From positions 1 to 60,365 of IMG/VR virus record IMGVR_UViG_3300050138_000232: a stretch of 60,365 nt of DNA. One strand, written 5' to 3'. Of this stretch, positions 42,507 through 50,473 are shown piece after piece (the first letter of the stretch is position 1; each line of letters opens with the position of its first letter). This stretch comes from a virus. The notes below the pieces were generated by a model that saw only the letters and a program-made list of their open reading frames with translations, did not search any database and had not been told where the DNA came from. The translations under genes were made by a program, and so were the position numbers.

Positions 42507-42790
42507 GTGCGCTCCCATACTTTTGATTGCCGAGCTATTTGCAGGACAGAACTTAAAGCCATATCCGCTTTGTATGCTTGACCCTGAAGGCATATAAATG
42601 CGAAATCTAGCTCAATGATTTGCTCATCCCCTTTTGAGGCGCTTGCCACTATCTTCTCAGCCTCATCTCTTGGGTAAAGACCTGCCGAAGCTATATTGAT
42701 GGCATAGCCCTGTGAGTTGTCTCGCCAGTACGCCTTATGCTCATTGCTCCAAATAAGCACTCTATCTTGCTTGATGCTCGTATCCGTCAT
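42503..42790 (-). CDS. Hypothetical protein
   Basis: 95 residues. The N-terminal VLIWSNEHKAYWRDNSQGYAINIASAGLYPRDEAEKIV is a recurrent small domain in phage accessory operons in which W..n..yWr....GYt....AG.y..eeA.. is conserved. Soluble. Function not established. Confidence 0.68.
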   Translation of the reverse strand: MTDTSIKQDRVLIWSNEHKAYWRDNSQGYAINIASAGLYPRDEAEKIVASASKGDEQIIELDFAFICLQGQAYKADMALSSVLQIARQSKVWERT

Positions 42791-43071
42791 ACTTCCTCCG
42801 GCGGCTCAGGTAGCGGCATCCAATGGGTTGGGGCCTTGTAGCCCTCCAGCTTCGATTGAGACACCGAGTTTTCTGTGTAGGACCACCAGCCCTCCCAATC
42901 TTCCAACGAGTCCCAGCCGCCGCAATACTGGCCGGATGTTTCCCACTCTTCCTTGGTGCGATACCAGGCGATGTGGACAACGGGGACCGTGGCGACACCC
43001 TTCCATACCAGAATCTCGGTTCCATCTTTCGGGGCTGTTTCTATCGGTTGCCAACCGGAGTTCGTGTTCAT
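42787..43071 (-). CDS. DUF551-like protein
   Basis: 94 residues. GWQPIETAPKDGTEILVWKG at the start and THWMPLPEPPEE at the end are the defining ends of the DUF551 family, very common in proteobacterial phages. The middle is Trp-rich (WDSLEDWEGWWSY). The molecular role is unknown. Confidence 0.88.
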   Translation of the reverse strand: MNTNSGWQPIETAPKDGTEILVWKGVATVPVVHIAWYRTKEEWETSGQYCGGWDSLEDWEGWWSYTENSVSQSKLEGYKAPTHWMPLPEPPEEV

Positions 43072-43265
43072 ATGCCGCTACCTTGTAGTAATTTTAGCAC
43101 CTTGCGGGCCTTTTTCTGGAAGTGATCTATTGTCCTGGCGGCACTCATATCCCCGCCCTGGGCCGCAACCTCCATAGCCTCCCACGTAGGCCAGTATGGC
43201 TCATCATCAGAAAGGTATAAAGCTGCGGCCATTGTCTTCTCATCTATCAGATCGTTGGGGTTCAT
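43068..43265 (-). CDS. Small hypothetical protein
   Basis: 65 residues, MNPNDLIDEKTMAAALYLSDDEPYWPTWEAMEVAAQGGDMSAARTIDHFQKKARKVLKLLQ. Acidic N-terminal half, basic helical C-terminal half. Overlaps its neighbours by four bases each. Confidence 0.6.
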   Translation of the reverse strand: MNPNDLIDEKTMAAALYLSDDEPYWPTWEAMEVAAQGGDMSAARTIDHFQKKARKVLKLLQGSGI

Positions 43266-43471
43266 GGCTTGCCCTCCAGCGTATTTATCACCGCGCTCAA
43301 TGCGCTATCTAACCCGCGACATTCCTCACCACCGTCTATGAGGATTTGTAATTGGTTCACGGCAGCGTTGATACGGTCATTGCGTACCGATAACGTTTGG
43401 CTCAATATATCAATTACAGCTTGCGGGTCTTGACCCTTGGCTATGCTGAGAATCATATCTTCTATTTTCAT
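43262..43471 (-). CDS. Small helical hypothetical protein
   Basis: 69 residues, MKIEDMILSIAKGQDPQAVIDILSQTLSVRNDRINAAVNQLQILIDGG, two predicted helices. No motif. Upstream gap to the deaminase-like gene is 6 nt with GGAG-like GAACGGAGATG before the start. Confidence 0.62.
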   Translation of the reverse strand: MKIEDMILSIAKGQDPQAVIDILSQTLSVRNDRINAAVNQLQILIDGGEECRGLDSALSAVINTLEGKP

Positions 43472-43477
43472 CTCCGT

Positions 43478-43765
43478 TCAACCCTTTGTTCGTTGCGGTT
43501 CGATCCCTACCGATATGCTAATTACACCTGCGGAAAATAATGCCTCTTGGCATGATTGGCATACGTATGAGTGGCCCTGTATGTAGGCTCTAGCGCCTGG
43601 AGCCGCCCACATTACCTTTTTTAAGGCATCTTTTTCAGCGTGATTCGACTGTCCGCATATACTTAGGCATTTTTCATAATCTTCGCCTGGCAATCTGGGG
43701 CATACCGTTTGAGGATTGGCGCACCAATTAGACCCGGTAACTATCTCTCCAGCAGGGAATACCAA
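43478..43765 (-). CDS. Deoxycytidylate deaminase-like zinc protein
   Basis: 95 residues. H42-A-E44 in SNHAEKDAL and C69-x-x-C72 in YVCQSCQEALFSAG are the metal and proton-shuttle residues of cytidine/dCMP deaminases. The N terminus starts with TTG inside the 3' end of the methyltransferase-like gene and lacks the first strand-helix of full enzymes (about 150 residues). The family converts dCMP to dUMP. Whether this short form is active is uncertain. Confidence 0.68.
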   Translation of the reverse strand: MVFPAGEIVTGSNWCANPQTVCPRLPGEDYEKCLSICGQSNHAEKDALKKVMWAAPGARAYIQGHSYVCQSCQEALFSAGVISISVGIEPQRTKG

Positions 43766-44166
43766 AGTGCATGTAACTGTTGCTTGCCAACATAGGTTTT
43801 GGCATAGCCGTGCATAATTGGGTTCTCGATGCAGATGCGATCAATCCGAGCCTGCATTAAGCGCCAGAAGAAATGAGCACCTGCCAGCATGTCATGCCAT
43901 CTAGTAATATTCGGGCCATTCTCCTTTTTCATACCATTGTAGAGGTGTTTATTACTGCTGTTGGCTAGGAAAGTACATGGCGGGTGGGCAATCATCAGGT
44001 CGTAATGGCCTGGGTAAATATCGAGAATACGGAACACATCAGATTGAAGATGGTAGCGGCTGTCGCCTTCGCACGGAAGGATGTCGCAGCTCCAAGCATC
44101 ATGACCTCGCTCACGAAAAGCATCCCTGACCGTTCCTGAAAATTCACATGCTACTAAAACTCTCAT
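43741..44166 (-). CDS. C5-methyltransferase-like protein, C-terminally truncated
   Basis: 141 residues. MRVLVACEFSGTVRDAFRERGHDAWSCDILPCEG is a SAM-binding motif and MIAHPPCTFLANSS holds the Pro-Cys pair of cytosine-5 methyltransferases. It stops after HALWYSLLER, whereas relatives continue for about 70-90 residues with a target-recognition part. The stop lies inside the start of the deaminase-like gene, consistent with a deletion joining the two genes. Confidence 0.7.
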   Translation of the reverse strand: MRVLVACEFSGTVRDAFRERGHDAWSCDILPCEGDSRYHLQSDVFRILDIYPGHYDLMIAHPPCTFLANSSNKHLYNGMKKENGPNITRWHDMLAGAHFFWRLMQARIDRICIENPIMHGYAKTYVGKQQLHALWYSLLER

Positions 44167-44378
44167 GACCCTACTGAATCCCTCGATGGTTGCTCGCGTC
44201 TGCGAAGCTCAGCGCCAGCTTCCAGGATATCTTTAAGCGTGTATCCCTTGCTTTTTAGGAGGGCCACTGCATCGCCAATACTCATGTCTTTCTGATTTTT
44301 CGCACATTCAACTTCATGGCCAAACAGCCCAGGGCCATTGTGGTATTCTCGTTCGCAATATTTGCATGCTCTTTTCAT
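44163..44378 (-). CDS. Small C2HC zinc-finger-like protein
   Basis: 71 residues. CKYCEREYHNGPGLFGHEVECAK (given in part: C..C, G....H....C) is a single zinc finger near the N terminus, followed by a helical SIGDAVALLKSKGYTLKDILEAGAELRRRE. Nucleic-acid or protein binding is possible. Confidence 0.68.
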   Translation of the reverse strand: MKRACKYCEREYHNGPGLFGHEVECAKNQKDMSIGDAVALLKSKGYTLKDILEAGAELRRREQPSRDSVGS

Positions 44379-44393
44379 ATGCTCACCCTACAT

Positions 44394-44630
44394 TTACTTC
44401 TGGCCGGTCTTTGGCGTTTTCGACGCCTTGATCGCCAATTGACCATAATCGTAAATCACCGCTGATCTGAAAGCATAATCGCCGGTCTTGGTTTTCTTCA
44501 CGCCCACGAGCACCACTCTGTAGCGTACTTTTTTCACCTTCTTGCCATCCCAGAACTGGGCTATCCCCCAACTTTCTTGTTCGTTGGCAACCTTCAATTC
44601 CTTGCCCTCTATCTCAACTGTGCAGCACAT
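44394..44630 (-). CDS. Small hypothetical protein
   Basis: 78 residues, MCCTVEIEGKELKVANEQESWGIAQFWDGKKVKKVRYRVVLVGVKKTKTGDY, beta-rich and basic. GGGAG 7 nt before the start supports translation. Not recognised. Confidence 0.6.
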   Translation of the reverse strand: MCCTVEIEGKELKVANEQESWGIAQFWDGKKVKKVRYRVVLVGVKKTKTGDYAFRSAVIYDYGQLAIKASKTPKTGQK

Positions 44631-44648
44631 TGTTTCACTCCCGATCCG

Positions 44649-44867
44649 TTAATTCGTTTTGGTAGCTGCGATGGCGCACATGCTTTTGTTTGAATCACCA
44701 GCGCCAAAGACTGAGCATGTAGCCTTGATAGGGTCTGCGCCTTTATCGACCATTTGCTGCAATGTGTTGGTTTGATACATCGTGCAGCCGCTTCCACTCA
44801 GAACCAGCACACAGAAGCACATCCCAACGATTTTCCAAATGCCGTACCAGAATTTATTATCTTCCAT
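44649..44867 (-). CDS. Small lipoprotein
   Basis: 72 residues. A hydrophobic stretch ending LVLSGSGC (Cys28) is a lipobox, followed by TMYQTNTLQQMVDKGADPIKATC. AAAGGAGA precedes the start. A membrane-anchored early protein, perhaps affecting other phages; inference only. Confidence 0.65.
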   Translation of the reverse strand: MEDNKFWYGIWKIVGMCFCVLVLSGSGCTMYQTNTLQQMVDKGADPIKATCSVFGAGDSNKSMCAIAATKTN

Positions 44868-44919
44868 TTTCGTCTCCTTTGTTAATGTTCAAAACCGAAA
44901 CCGTTATTCTGACTGGTTA

Positions 44920-45831
44920 CTAATCGTTACTGCCGCTATCGAAGCCGGAATCACCAGAATCGAAACTTGATGATCCAGAGTCAAACGATGAGCTATTATC
45001 GCTTCCTGAGTCGAAATCATTGTCGTTTGAGCTACTGCTTGAGCCAGCATCAAATGAATTGTTTTGGACAGAGTTATTGGTGGTCGTATCTCTCTCAATA
45101 ATCGTCTGGCGATCAATAACCGTATTATTTCTGCCATGATTAGACATCATGCTACCAAGAATCATGCCTTCGACAAGACCGCCATTGCCACCTGAGTTAT
45201 AGTTGTTCACTACGTGCGGGGCAGCGGGTGCTGCATAAGATGGCTGATAGTAGCCATTGCCTGCCGGACGGTAAGCCTGCTGGCTAGTTGGCCTAGCAGA
45301 TGCCTCCGGCGCTGTTGACGCATAGGCAGGATGGTTTGCGGCAGGATTAGGTGTATAAGGCTTAGGCTGTGCTTTTGGCTCTGGCTCATCTTTTGGCCTG
45401 CAACTCCAAATCCAATACGCTAAACCACCAATGCCCGACAAAAGCAATAATTTCAAAAACCAATGGCTGCTTTCTTCTTTATTTGAAATTTCTGGCGCTT
45501 CGACTTTACCAAGATTCATTTCAACCTTATCCATTTTTGTTCTGAATTCTTCAGGACTGGAAGCAAAACTAAGGGATTTATCCAGACTTGCAGACTTTTT
45601 TAATTCCGAGTATGCCCCTTTATATTCGCCCTCAGTCGCCAATATCTGCCCCATGTAATAATGTGCCTTGGCATTGTCTGGGTGGTCTTTCAACATCTGC
45701 TTGGTTAGCATCTCCGCTGTTTTAACATCGCCAATTTTCATTTTCTCAACAACATCATTCGGTGTAATTTCTGCAAAAGCGATTGCTGGAAATAGAAGGA
45801 GCGGTAATGTCGCTACCAATAGTTTATTCAT
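44920..45831 (-). CDS. Exported TPR-like protein with Ser/Asp/Asn-rich tail
   Basis: 303 residues from MNKLLVATLPLLLFPAIAFA, a clear Sec signal (cleavage after AFA). Residues about 22-80 are TPR-like (AEMLTKQMLKDHPDNAKAHYYMGQILATEG..GAYSELKKSASLD). One membrane helix follows (WFLKLLLLSGIGGLAYWIW, about 124-142). A Pro/Ala linker and a low-complexity tail of N, D, S and G end the protein. It resembles bacterial chromosomal proteins with a YuxG-like 'SSS' tail. The start follows AAGGGAAAATCAG. Confidence 0.72.
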   Translation of the reverse strand: MNKLLVATLPLLLFPAIAFAEITPNDVVEKMKIGDVKTAEMLTKQMLKDHPDNAKAHYYMGQILATEGEYKGAYSELKKSASLDKSLSFASSPEEFRTKMDKVEMNLGKVEAPEISNKEESSHWFLKLLLLSGIGGLAYWIWSCRPKDEPEPKAQPKPYTPNPAANHPAYASTAPEASARPTSQQAYRPAGNGYYQPSYAAPAAPHVVNNYNSGGNGGLVEGMILGSMMSNHGRNNTVIDRQTIIERDTTTNNSVQNNSFDAGSSSSSNDNDFDSGSDNSSSFDSGSSSFDSGDSGFDSGSND

Positions 45832-45961
45832 CTGATTTTCCCTTTTTGTTAAATAGGTGTGATAGCTTATATTCCCAGCGATCACATAGACCGCGAAGTA
45901 TCCATGCGACGGCGAATCCTGTTAAGAAGTCGCCAACCAATACGATATTCATTCCCCACAT
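45824..45961 (-). CDS. Small membrane protein, first gene of the left early operon
   Basis: 45 residues, MWGMNIVLVGDFLTGFAVAWILRGLCDRW.., one membrane helix and a basic cytoplasmic tail KYKLSHLFNKKGKSDE-like. GGGGAG is 10 nt before the ATG. The stop overlaps the start of the exported protein gene by eight bases. Confidence 0.6.
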   Translation of the reverse strand: MWGMNIVLVGDFLTGFAVAWILRGLCDRWEYKLSHLFNKKGKSDE

Positions 45962-46012
45962 TTTGCTTTATTCTCCCCTACTGATTTCTTTCTTCAGTTC
46001 TTAACGCTGCAC

Positions 46013-46041
46013 TTGACAACGCTGTTAAATCAATATAACAT
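46013..46041 (+). promoter_or_regulatory. Rightward promoter with operator site A
   Basis: TTGACA (46013-46018), 17-bp spacer, TAACAT (46036-46041). The palindrome copy TTGACAACGCTGTTAA (46013-46028) starts exactly at the -35. It drives the HTH gene at 46072, 31 nt downstream. Site B lies between this promoter and the ATG, so one regulator could hold both divergent promoters. Confidence 0.6.
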
Positions 46042-46070
46042 TCTTATCATGAACTTTACAACGATGTCAA
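46042..46070 (-). promoter_or_regulatory. Leftward early promoter with operator site B
   Basis: On the minus strand, TTGACA (46070-46065) is followed 17 bp later by ATAAGA (46047-46042). The palindrome copy TTTACAACGATGTCAA (plus strand, 46055-46070) begins exactly at this -35. It would serve the operon starting at 45961. The -10 is weak. Confidence 0.5.
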
Positions 46071-46071
46071 C

Positions 46072-46263
46072 ATGGATTTAGAAAAAAATAAAAACGTTAC
46101 TCAATCGTCTGAATATCTGGGAGTTTCACGAGTAACTTTTTACAAGCTAATAAAAAGATACGATTTAAAACCCGTCGAGCGTATAGCGACTATGAATTTT
46201 TTCCATGTTAAAGACCTGGATCGCGTCAAGACTGCTATTGCTGAGACTTACGCCGCTTCATAA
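46072..46263 (+). CDS. HTH (excisionase/MerR-like) regulator
   Basis: 63 residues. NVTQSSEYLGVSRVTFYKLIKRYDLKPVERIATMNFFHVKDLDRV is a winged helix-turn-helix of the HTH_17/excisionase type. It sits between two divergent operator-bearing promoters and probably binds one or both. Its 3' end overlaps the minus-strand helicase gene by 29 bases, tail to tail. Confidence 0.78.
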   Translation: MDLEKNKNVTQSSEYLGVSRVTFYKLIKRYDLKPVERIATMNFFHVKDLDRVKTAIAETYAAS

Positions 46264-47605
46264 AGTCTAGAAGTATATCCTGGACGTCGCGTTTAGTCGA
46301 ATGCCGTTCGATCACCATCTCGTCGGCTGTATTATCCGCAATTATATAATGTAAGAAAACCGGTCTATTGTGACCGGACTGCATCTGGCGGACCGGTCCT
46401 ATACGCCCAATGATTTGGTCGTGGAGCTCAAGATCCCAGTTATGTCCGAAGAATACCAGAATATTCGTCACATTTTGCAGACCGTCGATGCCGTGGCCGA
46501 GGGAGGCTGGATGTGCGATGCCGAGCTTCTTTTTACCGGTTTTGAATAATTTTAAATTCTTGTCGATCGATAAATCTATCGAGCCTTTGAAATGCTTAAG
46601 GAGGCGTTCCTTGTCGCTTACGAAATTATAAGCGACGATCAGAGGCATATCGCCGGTTTCTTCGACAATATCTTCAAGCGCTTCGATTTTAGCGTTGTGC
46701 ACTTCTTTATAATTACGCTTATCGTCCACATAGATGGCGCCGTTGGCGAGCTGGAGGCACTTATTCGTCTTACTGGCGGCATTGAACGCTTCAACCTGGT
46801 TGTTCTCGATCTCCAGGAACATATCCTTTTCCATCTGCTTATATAGTTTGAGCGCCGCTGGCGGGAGGTGGACGATTACGTTATTTACAATAGGTTTCTT
46901 GAGGTCGAAGTAATCGGCAGGATCTACGGACAGGCATATATCCTTTATCCGGCTCATAATTTCTTCCTGGGCGCCGGGGAGGGGCTCTATGCCGTAGCCG
47001 TCGAATTTGAGACGAAACCACCGCTGCTGGAAGGCGTTAAAGGACTTGCCAAGGCGTTTGCCGTGATCCAGAAAGTAAATCTGCGCCCAGAGATCCTGCA
47101 GTCCCTTCGGCGTCGGTGTTCCACTCAATTCGATGAACCGGTCGGCTTCGAACGCCTTATCGGCCAGAGCGTGAGAACGTTGCGTGCCTTGCGTCAAGCG
47201 AAATCCGCGAAGTTTTGTTGATTCATCAGCTATAATTGTTCTAAAATTCCACGATTTTCCCATGTAATCGACTAACCACGGAATATTTTCGTAGTTTATG
47301 CAATAATACTCGCAATGCTTGTTAATAGCTTTCTTACGCGTTGCAGGATCTCCGATTGCAGCAGCGACGCGCAGATGCTTGAAGTCTTCCCATTTATTCG
47401 CTTCGTCTATCCATGTATCGCGGGCAACTCGAAGGGTTGAGCAGACGAGCGCAGGATAGACATCTTCAACTACTGACGTATCGTCAAGCGTCTTCATTAC
47501 AGCAGAAGTTTTGCCAAGCCCAACCCCTGCGTAGACAGCGCACCGCTTGTTGATCGTCATGTGATCGATCATCGGCGGTTGGCAGGGTCGAAGCGTGAGG
47601 TTCAC
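46235..47605 (-). CDS. SNF2-family DEAD/H-box helicase
   Basis: 456 residues. Walker A is GVGLGKTS (27-34), motif II is IIADEST (DEST, about 125-130), motif III-like LSGTPTPKGLQDL, and motif VI is HDQIIGRIGPVRQMQ. Members translocate on double-stranded DNA and are typical of this replication cassette next to VRR-NUC. MNLTLRPCQPPMIDHM is the usual N terminus. Confidence 0.9.
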   Translation of the reverse strand: MNLTLRPCQPPMIDHMTINKRCAVYAGVGLGKTSAVMKTLDDTSVVEDVYPALVCSTLRVARDTWIDEANKWEDFKHLRVAAAIGDPATRKKAINKHCEYYCINYENIPWLVDYMGKSWNFRTIIADESTKLRGFRLTQGTQRSHALADKAFEADRFIELSGTPTPKGLQDLWAQIYFLDHGKRLGKSFNAFQQRWFRLKFDGYGIEPLPGAQEEIMSRIKDICLSVDPADYFDLKKPIVNNVIVHLPPAALKLYKQMEKDMFLEIENNQVEAFNAASKTNKCLQLANGAIYVDDKRNYKEVHNAKIEALEDIVEETGDMPLIVAYNFVSDKERLLKHFKGSIDLSIDKNLKLFKTGKKKLGIAHPASLGHGIDGLQNVTNILVFFGHNWDLELHDQIIGRIGPVRQMQSGHNRPVFLHYIIADNTADEMVIERHSTKRDVQDILLDFMKRRKSQQ

Positions 47606-47871
47606 TTCTTCTCCAGTTCCCTGACGATAAGTTGAGCGTAACCGGCGATGTCGAAAAATGAGTCGGCATGTAGGAAGTCGCCGTGGCAGATACGACTCAT
47701 TTTAGTACATATTAATTCTAGCGACTCTTTCATTGGCGGAGGCATACGATCCCAATTTATCGTAGCGTGTAATATAGATTTTAGACATTGCGCCGTAACT
47801 GCTTGGGAACTATACGAGCCGTGCGTCTTCTCACGCTCGTTCAGAATCTCTTCGGTACTCGGTAATGACAT
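47602..47871 (-). CDS. DUF6378-like hypothetical protein
   Basis: 89 residues from MSLPSTEEILNEREKTHGSYSSQAVTAQCLKSILHA. The start ILNEREKTHGSY and the core MKESLELICTKMSRICHGDFLHADSFFDIAGYAQL are the conserved parts of a small phage family found near dNTP or replication genes. ATG 47871 is preferred over 47886 because the N terminus then fits the family. Confidence 0.75.
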   Translation of the reverse strand: MSLPSTEEILNEREKTHGSYSSQAVTAQCLKSILHATINWDRMPPPMKESLELICTKMSRICHGDFLHADSFFDIAGYAQLIVRELEKK

Positions 47872-48121
47872 CTTCAATTCCTTCAATACTGTTTACAACA
47901 AAAACCTTAAATCCAGCCCAGATAAGTAATTTATGCAGTCTAGTCTGATGCTCTTCTGCGTATTTCTTCGGCCTTTTCAGTTCGACCAGACAATGCCACT
48001 TCTTTAATAAAACCAGTCTGTCCGGAGCTCCAACTCTTGCTATAAAGCGAAGTTTGAAGCAATGACCACCTTCTTGTTTTATTCGGGCTTTAAACTTATC
48101 CTCGACAAAGGACTCACGCAC
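47831..48121 (-). CDS. VRR-NUC domain nuclease
   Basis: 96 residues. KLRFIARVGAPDRLVLL..CLVELKRP has the Gly-x-PD (P33-D34) and E47-x-K49 signature of the PD-(D/E)xK fold, and EEHQTRLHKLL follows. Minimal stand-alone VRR-NUC proteins cut branched DNA and accompany phage helicases and polymerases. It overlaps the gene downstream by 41 bases. Confidence 0.88.
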   Translation of the reverse strand: MRESFVEDKFKARIKQEGGHCFKLRFIARVGAPDRLVLLKKWHCLVELKRPKKYAEEHQTRLHKLLIWAGFKVFVVNSIEGIEDVITEYRRDSERA

Positions 48122-49898
48122 CTATCTCCTCCAGTATTTTATAAGCCTCTGCAACATACCAACCGTAATCGATATCGTCCGGAAGCGTGTCCGGTAATGT
48201 CATGAGCGGCATGGCGCCTTCCGAGCGCGGAACAGTATTTCCATTCACTTTGTAGTTTATAGTTCCAAAGCCCAATAGTGAATAATAGAAACGCACGACA
48301 CGCCCTAAATATTCACCGTCCTTGACTGCGCCACCGGTTACACTTCTGGTTGTGACGAATTTCTTTATATCCTTACAATCCGATATCGTCTTAGCGATAT
48401 CGATACCTTCAATCAGGAACTTAAGTATCGCGTCGACGCATATCTGATTGTGCGGGCTCGGCCAGGAGTTAGCAACGGGAACTGGTGGCGCCAGTGAACC
48501 TTTAAGTTTATATCCCTTTTCTTTTATCGCAATATAATTATTGACGTTGGCCATGTAAATCGCCGTGTAATGCGTCTCTTCCGTGTCAAAGCCAGTTATC
48601 ATCTCCCAGGATGCGACGATATTGTTTACCTTTTCGTTGTCTTTTTCATGAAAATATATTACAATTCCGTCCGTGTTCGCGCTGACTACCGATATCCCGT
48701 CGAGTTCCAGCATTTCAATAAGCATGAGCAAAGCGAGTTGACCGGTTAGGGTCGTCTGCAGAAGCAGTTTCGGGGAGTAGAGAATACTATACTTGCTGCC
48801 GAATTTTCCGAACGATCCGTTCACGCAAATTTTAAGACAATCAGCTGTCACCTTGTCACCGGAGTTTTTAGCAGCGATACGCCGGTCGACGAGCCCCTTA
48901 TAGACTTTCAAGAACTGCTTACCGAGGCTCTCAGGATATAACCGGTTCTGCAAAATGATAGCCGGATAGTAGCTCGCAACGTCTCGATCTGATAGAACCC
49001 ATCCATCCTGCGCTTTGTAACTCACGGACGATTCCGTACTATGCAGACCGCCGATCCCCATCTTGTAAGTCGAGTTGCTGAGTTTGATATTCAGTTCGGA
49101 AATGTCTTTGGGGATAATCACTTTGCCGCTGTCTATAACGACAAACTCTGCGGTTCTTATTATATTCAGTACAGACTTGAGGATGTCGGACTCAAATGAG
49201 ATAAACCTCGGCACGTCGTAGCGAAACGAATCAGGAACACCGGACGGCTTCTCAACTTTATTGCCGGTGAGTTTTTCTATCTCATGCTTTATAACCGCTT
49301 CGGCCATCTGAGCATCAGACTTGGAACGCAAATCTACACCGTAAAGTTTTCCAAGCTGGTCACGCAACTCGATCTGAGGCTTGACCTGGTTGTAAAGATC
49401 AAAGGTTGTCTGTAAGTCGTTGGCGCAATATTCGCGCATAAGAGGACGTTGCTCAGGGAGTATGGAGTCCTCCGGTCGTATCGGAAGATCCTGAATCTTA
49501 TGGCTGTGCATCTTACCGCCGTAAGCCTTGAGCGATCCCTTGCCGACTGCAACTTCAAATAAATCGATATGATCGAGCTTCTGGGAAATCTTAAAACCGA
49601 ACTTCGACTCGCAATGCCAGGGCTTCATGTTTTTGACGATAATATAATCGCAACACTCTTTGAGCTGTTGCGTCGTAGCACCTTTCAAGGCGTATGTGAG
49701 GATAGGGATGTCAAAATTCAATCCATTAAAGGAAATAATTGTATGCTTCGAGATGATTGATCGGACTTTATCTATATCGAGAGGATGATCGTCGTATAAC
49801 TCGAAGCTGGTAACATTGCCGGTTGCTATATTCAAAAACTGAACGAGGAAATAATCCCTGTAGATTTCAGTATCAAATATAGCAACCGGCTTTGTCAT
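48114..49898 (-). CDS. B-family-like DNA polymerase with 3'-5' exonuclease
   Basis: 594 residues. Exo I FDTE (8-11), Exo II FNGLNFD (57-63), Exo III YCAND (157-161). Polymerase motif A is DVASYYP (306-312), motif B KICVNGSFG (356-364), motif C ANTDGI (407-412), in which the first Asp of DTD is Asn while the second is kept. It is the replicative polymerase of the phage. Related cassettes (SNF2, VRR-NUC, DUF2815, DUF2800, VapE) usually carry an A-family enzyme. Confidence 0.9.
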   Translation of the reverse strand: MTKPVAIFDTEIYRDYFLVQFLNIATGNVTSFELYDDHPLDIDKVRSIISKHTIISFNGLNFDIPILTYALKGATTQQLKECCDYIIVKNMKPWHCESKFGFKISQKLDHIDLFEVAVGKGSLKAYGGKMHSHKIQDLPIRPEDSILPEQRPLMREYCANDLQTTFDLYNQVKPQIELRDQLGKLYGVDLRSKSDAQMAEAVIKHEIEKLTGNKVEKPSGVPDSFRYDVPRFISFESDILKSVLNIIRTAEFVVIDSGKVIIPKDISELNIKLSNSTYKMGIGGLHSTESSVSYKAQDGWVLSDRDVASYYPAIILQNRLYPESLGKQFLKVYKGLVDRRIAAKNSGDKVTADCLKICVNGSFGKFGSKYSILYSPKLLLQTTLTGQLALLMLIEMLELDGISVVSANTDGIVIYFHEKDNEKVNNIVASWEMITGFDTEETHYTAIYMANVNNYIAIKEKGYKLKGSLAPPVPVANSWPSPHNQICVDAILKFLIEGIDIAKTISDCKDIKKFVTTRSVTGGAVKDGEYLGRVVRFYYSLLGFGTINYKVNGNTVPRSEGAMPLMTLPDTLPDDIDYGWYVAEAYKILEEIGA

Positions 49899-50467
49899 TG
49901 ATCTATTAATAGTTTGTTCTTTTTAGAAATGTTTTCATAAATAGTTAGTATCTGCAAATTCCACGGTACATGCAGACCGCACACAGTTTTGCCTTGAAGA
50001 GGAATGATGTGATCCACCTGATGAATCTCGCCCGTCACGCATATTATATCCTCGCATAAACTATATACTTTTAATATTTCTTCGTAATCTACCCACAAAG
50101 GAGTTGCGTTTAACAGAGCTGCCCTTCGCTTGGCTTTTTGAGCTTTTGCTTTATCTTTGTTGTTCTTAACCCACTCACGGTTATATTCCAATAAGACTTT
50201 AGCATTACGTTTTCGCCATTCGCTGCGTTTCTCTTTATTATCGGTCATCCACTCGGAAACATACTTGTTCCTTTCCGACTTATTTTCACGATAATGTTTG
50301 CGATGCCACGCTTTAACTTTTTCCGAATTAAGTATTCTGTACTTCTTAGAAGCTATGTTAGCACAAGAGTTGCACCTTGAGTCTTTCCCGCTCTTATTTT
50401 TCTTCTGAGCTGGGAAATCATCAATACGTTTGTCAACACCGCATTTAGTGCAAATCTTGTGCTGCAT
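49895..50467 (-). CDS. HNH endonuclease beside the polymerase gene
   Basis: 190 residues. N-terminal zinc-ribbon CTKCGVDKRIDDFPAQ..SRCNSCANIASKKYR and a C-terminal HNH core (VTGEIHQVDHIIPLQGKTVCGLHVPWNLQILTIYEN), separated by a Lys/Arg-rich coil. A free-standing homing-type gene coupled by ATGA to the polymerase. A-rich composition supports lateral entry. Confidence 0.88.
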   Translation of the reverse strand: MQHKICTKCGVDKRIDDFPAQKKNKSGKDSRCNSCANIASKKYRILNSEKVKAWHRKHYRENKSERNKYVSEWMTDNKEKRSEWRKRNAKVLLEYNREWVKNNKDKAKAQKAKRRAALLNATPLWVDYEEILKVYSLCEDIICVTGEIHQVDHIIPLQGKTVCGLHVPWNLQILTIYENISKKNKLLIDQ

Positions 50468-50473
50468 AGATCG

